DNA from: Liolophura sinensis
Lineage: Eukaryota; Mollusca; Polyplacophora; Chitonida; Chitonidae
Assembly: GCF_032854445.1 (NCBI RefSeq)
Contig: NC_088300.1
Location: 77,491,966 to 77,555,965, forward strand
DNA length: 64,000 bases
Reading direction: 5' to 3'
In this document: positions 60,613 to 64,000 of the stretch, one piece after another
How positions within the stretch are numbered: position 1 is the first letter of the stretch
How the letters are laid out: each line of letters starts with the position of its first letter
Made by a program: the position numbers and the translations under genes
Notes under the pieces: model-generated
The model's input: only the letters and a program-made list of their open reading frames with translations
Databases searched by the model: none
Told to the model about the DNA's origin: nothing

Positions 60613-63600
60613 GGGTAGGATATAAAAGTTTCAACACCAAAAAGCAATATCTCATGACTTATTTACATATAAAATGCTTTTTCTTGGAAGAAATGCTAAG
60701 GCAATAATTTGCTGCTGTAAACAGAACTTTATTATATGTATAGTACATGTAGCAAGGTTTTTTGGTTTCTTTCCGGATTATTGGCAGTAACAGGTATCTG
60801 TAGTGGTCTAATGCTAGACTGGTATTATGTCTCAATATGTCTTCAGTCCTAAGGCCCCTGATGTGAACCTTGTGAGATGATGCAGATATTAGTGAGACAT
60901 TCTGCTTGTGATTTATGTCAAATGATATCAACAGGGTCGTCAGGCAGCACCCAGCAAACCCCTACACTGTATTTGTTCACTCCTGTGCAGCAGTTGGCTA
61001 ATTGGAGAACTAGAACAGGTAAAGGCAAGTATTGGCCTAGGAACACCTGGTTGATTGCCTTGTATTTATTTATCAGGTGGAGGAGGCGGCCAGCTTTATG
61101 ATTATCCCCTTGCCTGTTGCTATGATGCTAGACAGCCATGACAGAGTGGTTTCACCTGACAATGTCGAGCTATTGCTGGTAAAGGTGACAGACATAAAAA
61201 AAAATATGTAGTGAAAGGAAACTGTCTTTCACTTTGTCACCTGGAAGCCTGCAGGTGTTATGTACATGTATGCTGTTCCCACTGTGTTCAGTGCTTTGAA
61301 GCAGTTTTGTCTGGAGGCCTTGTGCTGGGATTCTTGTTTACACCTGATAGTTGCCATCACAGGTATTGTCATCAGAGCTAATAATGACTTCAGTCGCCAT
61401 GGTATACCTGTAATGGTTAATAGGTCTGTGGTTCAACAGTATTCTTGTTAATAGTTACATGTAATCAGCACGCTAAGAGATGAGTATTAGGGAGTGATAA
61501 TCTGTAGACCTACATTGTCACCTGTGCAGGCTTATCCCTGTGTATGACAAGGAGAACAAAGTACAAAGGGTGTGACCCAGATTGTTCTGAACCCCCTTCC
61601 TCCCTGTACCTGTGGACACTGGCTATTGCACCCATTGACCCTGTAATTACAAGGCAGTCACCTTCACCTGTAGTGTAGTGGTGAAGTCATCATGTTTACT
61701 GATTGCCTTTGAAGTGTTGTTCACAGTCTGGGTTAATCCACAAAGGTACAGGTAATAACATCTCAGCTAACCTGGCCTGTTTTAGCAGGGACCAGTTCTC
61801 ATTATCACCCTTATCTCTGAACACAATACAGGCTGAGTACATCACAGACCTGGGAGGAATAATATATACCTGCAGTTACAGCTACAACGTCCATCATCTG
61901 CTGGAAAGTTTTGGTTGACCTTATATCTTGCACTGCCAGTCCATTGTCAACTTGTACAGGTTTGTAAAGTACATGTAGATGTATTTGTAGTACTAGAGCA
62001 GTGTATTCTAGATTTGTATTTACACGTACATGTAGGTACATGTACTTTATACTGTGGAAGAAACTGTTTATGCATTATTTCAACTGACTTTCTATCATGG
62101 TAATATGATGGATGGTGAGTTTGTGGTAACGCGAGATTAGTTCTTGAGTTGTGAAACTGAGAAGTGGGACCTTGCCTATTAAAGCATGCAGTAGCTTATG
62201 TACGTTATTTCATGCCAGACTAATATTTTTTAGGTAACACAAAGTATCAGCCTTTGAGAGCGGTAGAAATATTGAGATCTTAAGTGAAGTTGATGTATTT
62301 CAGCTAAAGAGTTTGTCGTTCATTGGATTTATTTCGAGCCATAATTTTAAAATTAACCGCTGATGGATTAAAGAATACATAACGTTTATCTTAGGCTTTT
62401 ATTAAAATTGATCTTAAAGCTAGATCTTTAACTGGCTTATACTGCTTTACCTCTGAAACTTGCCATTACATATTTTTTGAGATCCCACCTGCAGTGTATA
62501 CACAGTTTTATTTATACTCCTAAAAATGCACCTTTTAAACGACAGAGTGGCATCAAGGGAAGTAATTCTGTGCGGCAGTATTGTGATCCTGATATGAAAT
62601 GTACCGGTAAACACTGTTTAGTTTGATATACCTACTGTTAAATGTAAATCCTACAGACAGATGTTGTGAAATCTTTGAGATCTAGTTTGCTTCATTTCAT
62701 ACCATTAGCTCTTTACTGATGAGGTTTGTCAGGTACATGTATCTCATAAACTAGGCCAAAGTAGGCAATATACTGTTCTTGTAGATGAAGTATTTTGGGC
62801 ATTGTGCAAAATAGCAACCAATTAAATCAGTAAATCTGCCTTTTAAATTTGAAATACATAAAACTGTTAGTTAGTTTTTAATTAGTTAATAAGCTGTAAC
62901 ATGTAGGGTATGGAAACATAACATCGATGATAGAAAAGGAAAATAAGTAAGTCTTACTTACTTCTTGATGTTCCATACCACTGTGTACATTCTGTTGAAT
63001 TGGCTGATAATTAATAAATGTTTGTCATTAATGTTCAGACTAAATGTAAACTTACAGATAATGCCTTTGAGTGTAATTTTCCAACACACATTATGCAGTG
63101 CTACTGTTTGTCAAACTGGGTAGTTGACATCAGGTACATGCACATATTGCTCAAAGTAGTGTAGTTATTTCATATCTGTTTAGTTCTGTTCTTTCGGTCT
63201 ACAAAGTACCAGCATGTTGAAGTCAGTGTATGAATATATGTACATACATGCTATGTCTGCTCTGGCAGCCTTTCCTCTGTGTTTGCATCATTCATTTAAT
63301 GTACGTAATGTACATACATGTATGTATGATAGACAGTCTTAAACTGGGTAAGATTGGCTTGCAGTGCATCTAAACTGAACCGTGTAGGCTGAAGATGGAA
63401 GAGATTATGGAATGCTTTTCACCTTTTCATCACGTTAAGGATGTTAGTTAACTAAACACACATGTAGTTATGCAAGTCAGTTCGGGTTAGAGAGCGTTTC
63501 AGGGATGAAGAGGGCCAAAATGCTCCTCAGTGAGTGTACTACTTGACCATTGAACACCCTGGGTGCCTGAAGTACTATTTATTACTGCTGTTCTGCAATG

Positions 63601-64000
63601 TGGTGAAGGATTGGTACGCCAGGATTGAAGCAGTGGAGCCTGATATGTTGACTGTGCGTGATGGTAGTGTAGGAGCTGTCTAGTGCATTAGGGTGTGGAG
63701 AAATGCCTGGATTACACATGCAGGTATTGATGTTTTCTACTGCAAAGTGACAGTTTGTTTGAGATTTATTAGCCAGGTCTGTAGATCTTGTTGATTTATA
63801 CATGTTGTGCATGTAGAAATTGCTAAATCAGGAAGATATCCATTGCGAGTAAAGCCTGGTTCTTTTAAAACTTAAACACATCAACACCCGTACTGTAGAT
63901 TTCCTGCCCTGACATAGCCTTACTCCTACCACACTATGTGAATATTGCCACTTTCTGTCTCAGGCTAACCAGTGTCTCCTTTTTGGTGACAGGACCTGCA

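Larger units (their letters stand above)
54000..64000. other. Long non-coding stretch, probably intron or intergenic
   Basis: Apart from the small repeats listed, I find no exon with family support on either strand. Short open stretches bounded by AG and GT exist (for example 60935-61018) but are not convincing. The same holds for most of 46300-50100. Confidence 0.4.

Noticed and set aside
60935-61018. Possible exon GSSGSTQQTPTLYLFTPVQQ with good AG and GT, in phase with the 37865 exon
   Set aside because: No family recognised, 23 kb from the first exon, and such AG...GT windows are frequent by chance.
61079-61180. Open stretch VEEAASFMIIPLPVAMMLDS after TTTATCAG and before GTAAAG
   Set aside because: Looks coding-like, but its phase does not connect to either candidate upstream exon and no family is recognised.

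Overview
This is animal nuclear DNA: AT-rich, with many short exons bounded by GT/AG splice sites, long introns, minisatellites, SINEs and DNA-transposon remnants. I infer a lophotrochozoan, most likely a mollusc. The reasons are the tRNA-headed SINEs with the conserved central block about 'CTCCCACCATAATGCTGG', as in molluscan RUDI/Meta-SINE families, and the abundance of TACATGTA-type palindromes. Species cannot be named from the sequence.

Three real genes can be built exon by exon. (1) 1-20870, minus strand: synaptojanin, the dual SAC/5-phosphatase of synaptic-vesicle uncoating. Twenty-six coding exons are visible and the proline-rich C-terminus runs off the left edge. Every exon-exon phase agrees except for a 1-nt deletion in exon 1. 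(2) 22105-27376, plus strand: di-N-acetylchitobiase (CTBS), a lysosomal GH18 hydrolase, complete in 7 exons and 369 aa. It is head-to-head with synaptojanin across about 1.2 kb. (3) 33672-36073, minus strand: an LC3-type Atg8 protein, 4 coding exons and 121 aa, ending exactly at the lipidated glycine with no tail for ATG4 to remove.

From about 36 to 64 kb there is little protein-coding signal. I see a candidate coding first exon at 37865 (plus), a candidate first exon at 41169 (minus) downstream of a perfect CRE, and a promoter-like stretch near 43.5 kb. The rest reads as intron or intergenic DNA with SINEs, a Tigger/pogo remnant and low-copy repeats.

The most unusual structure is inside synaptojanin. 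Five of its introns carry minisatellites. Two of these are built from the 3' end of the adjacent coding exon together with its 5' splice site, so about 18 extra copies of the exon 13 donor and 4 of the exon 20 donor lie just downstream of the authentic ones. A third array abuts a 3' splice site, and a fourth has a strict five-unit higher-order pattern. Whether these arrays affect splicing is inference; the arrangement itself is directly visible.
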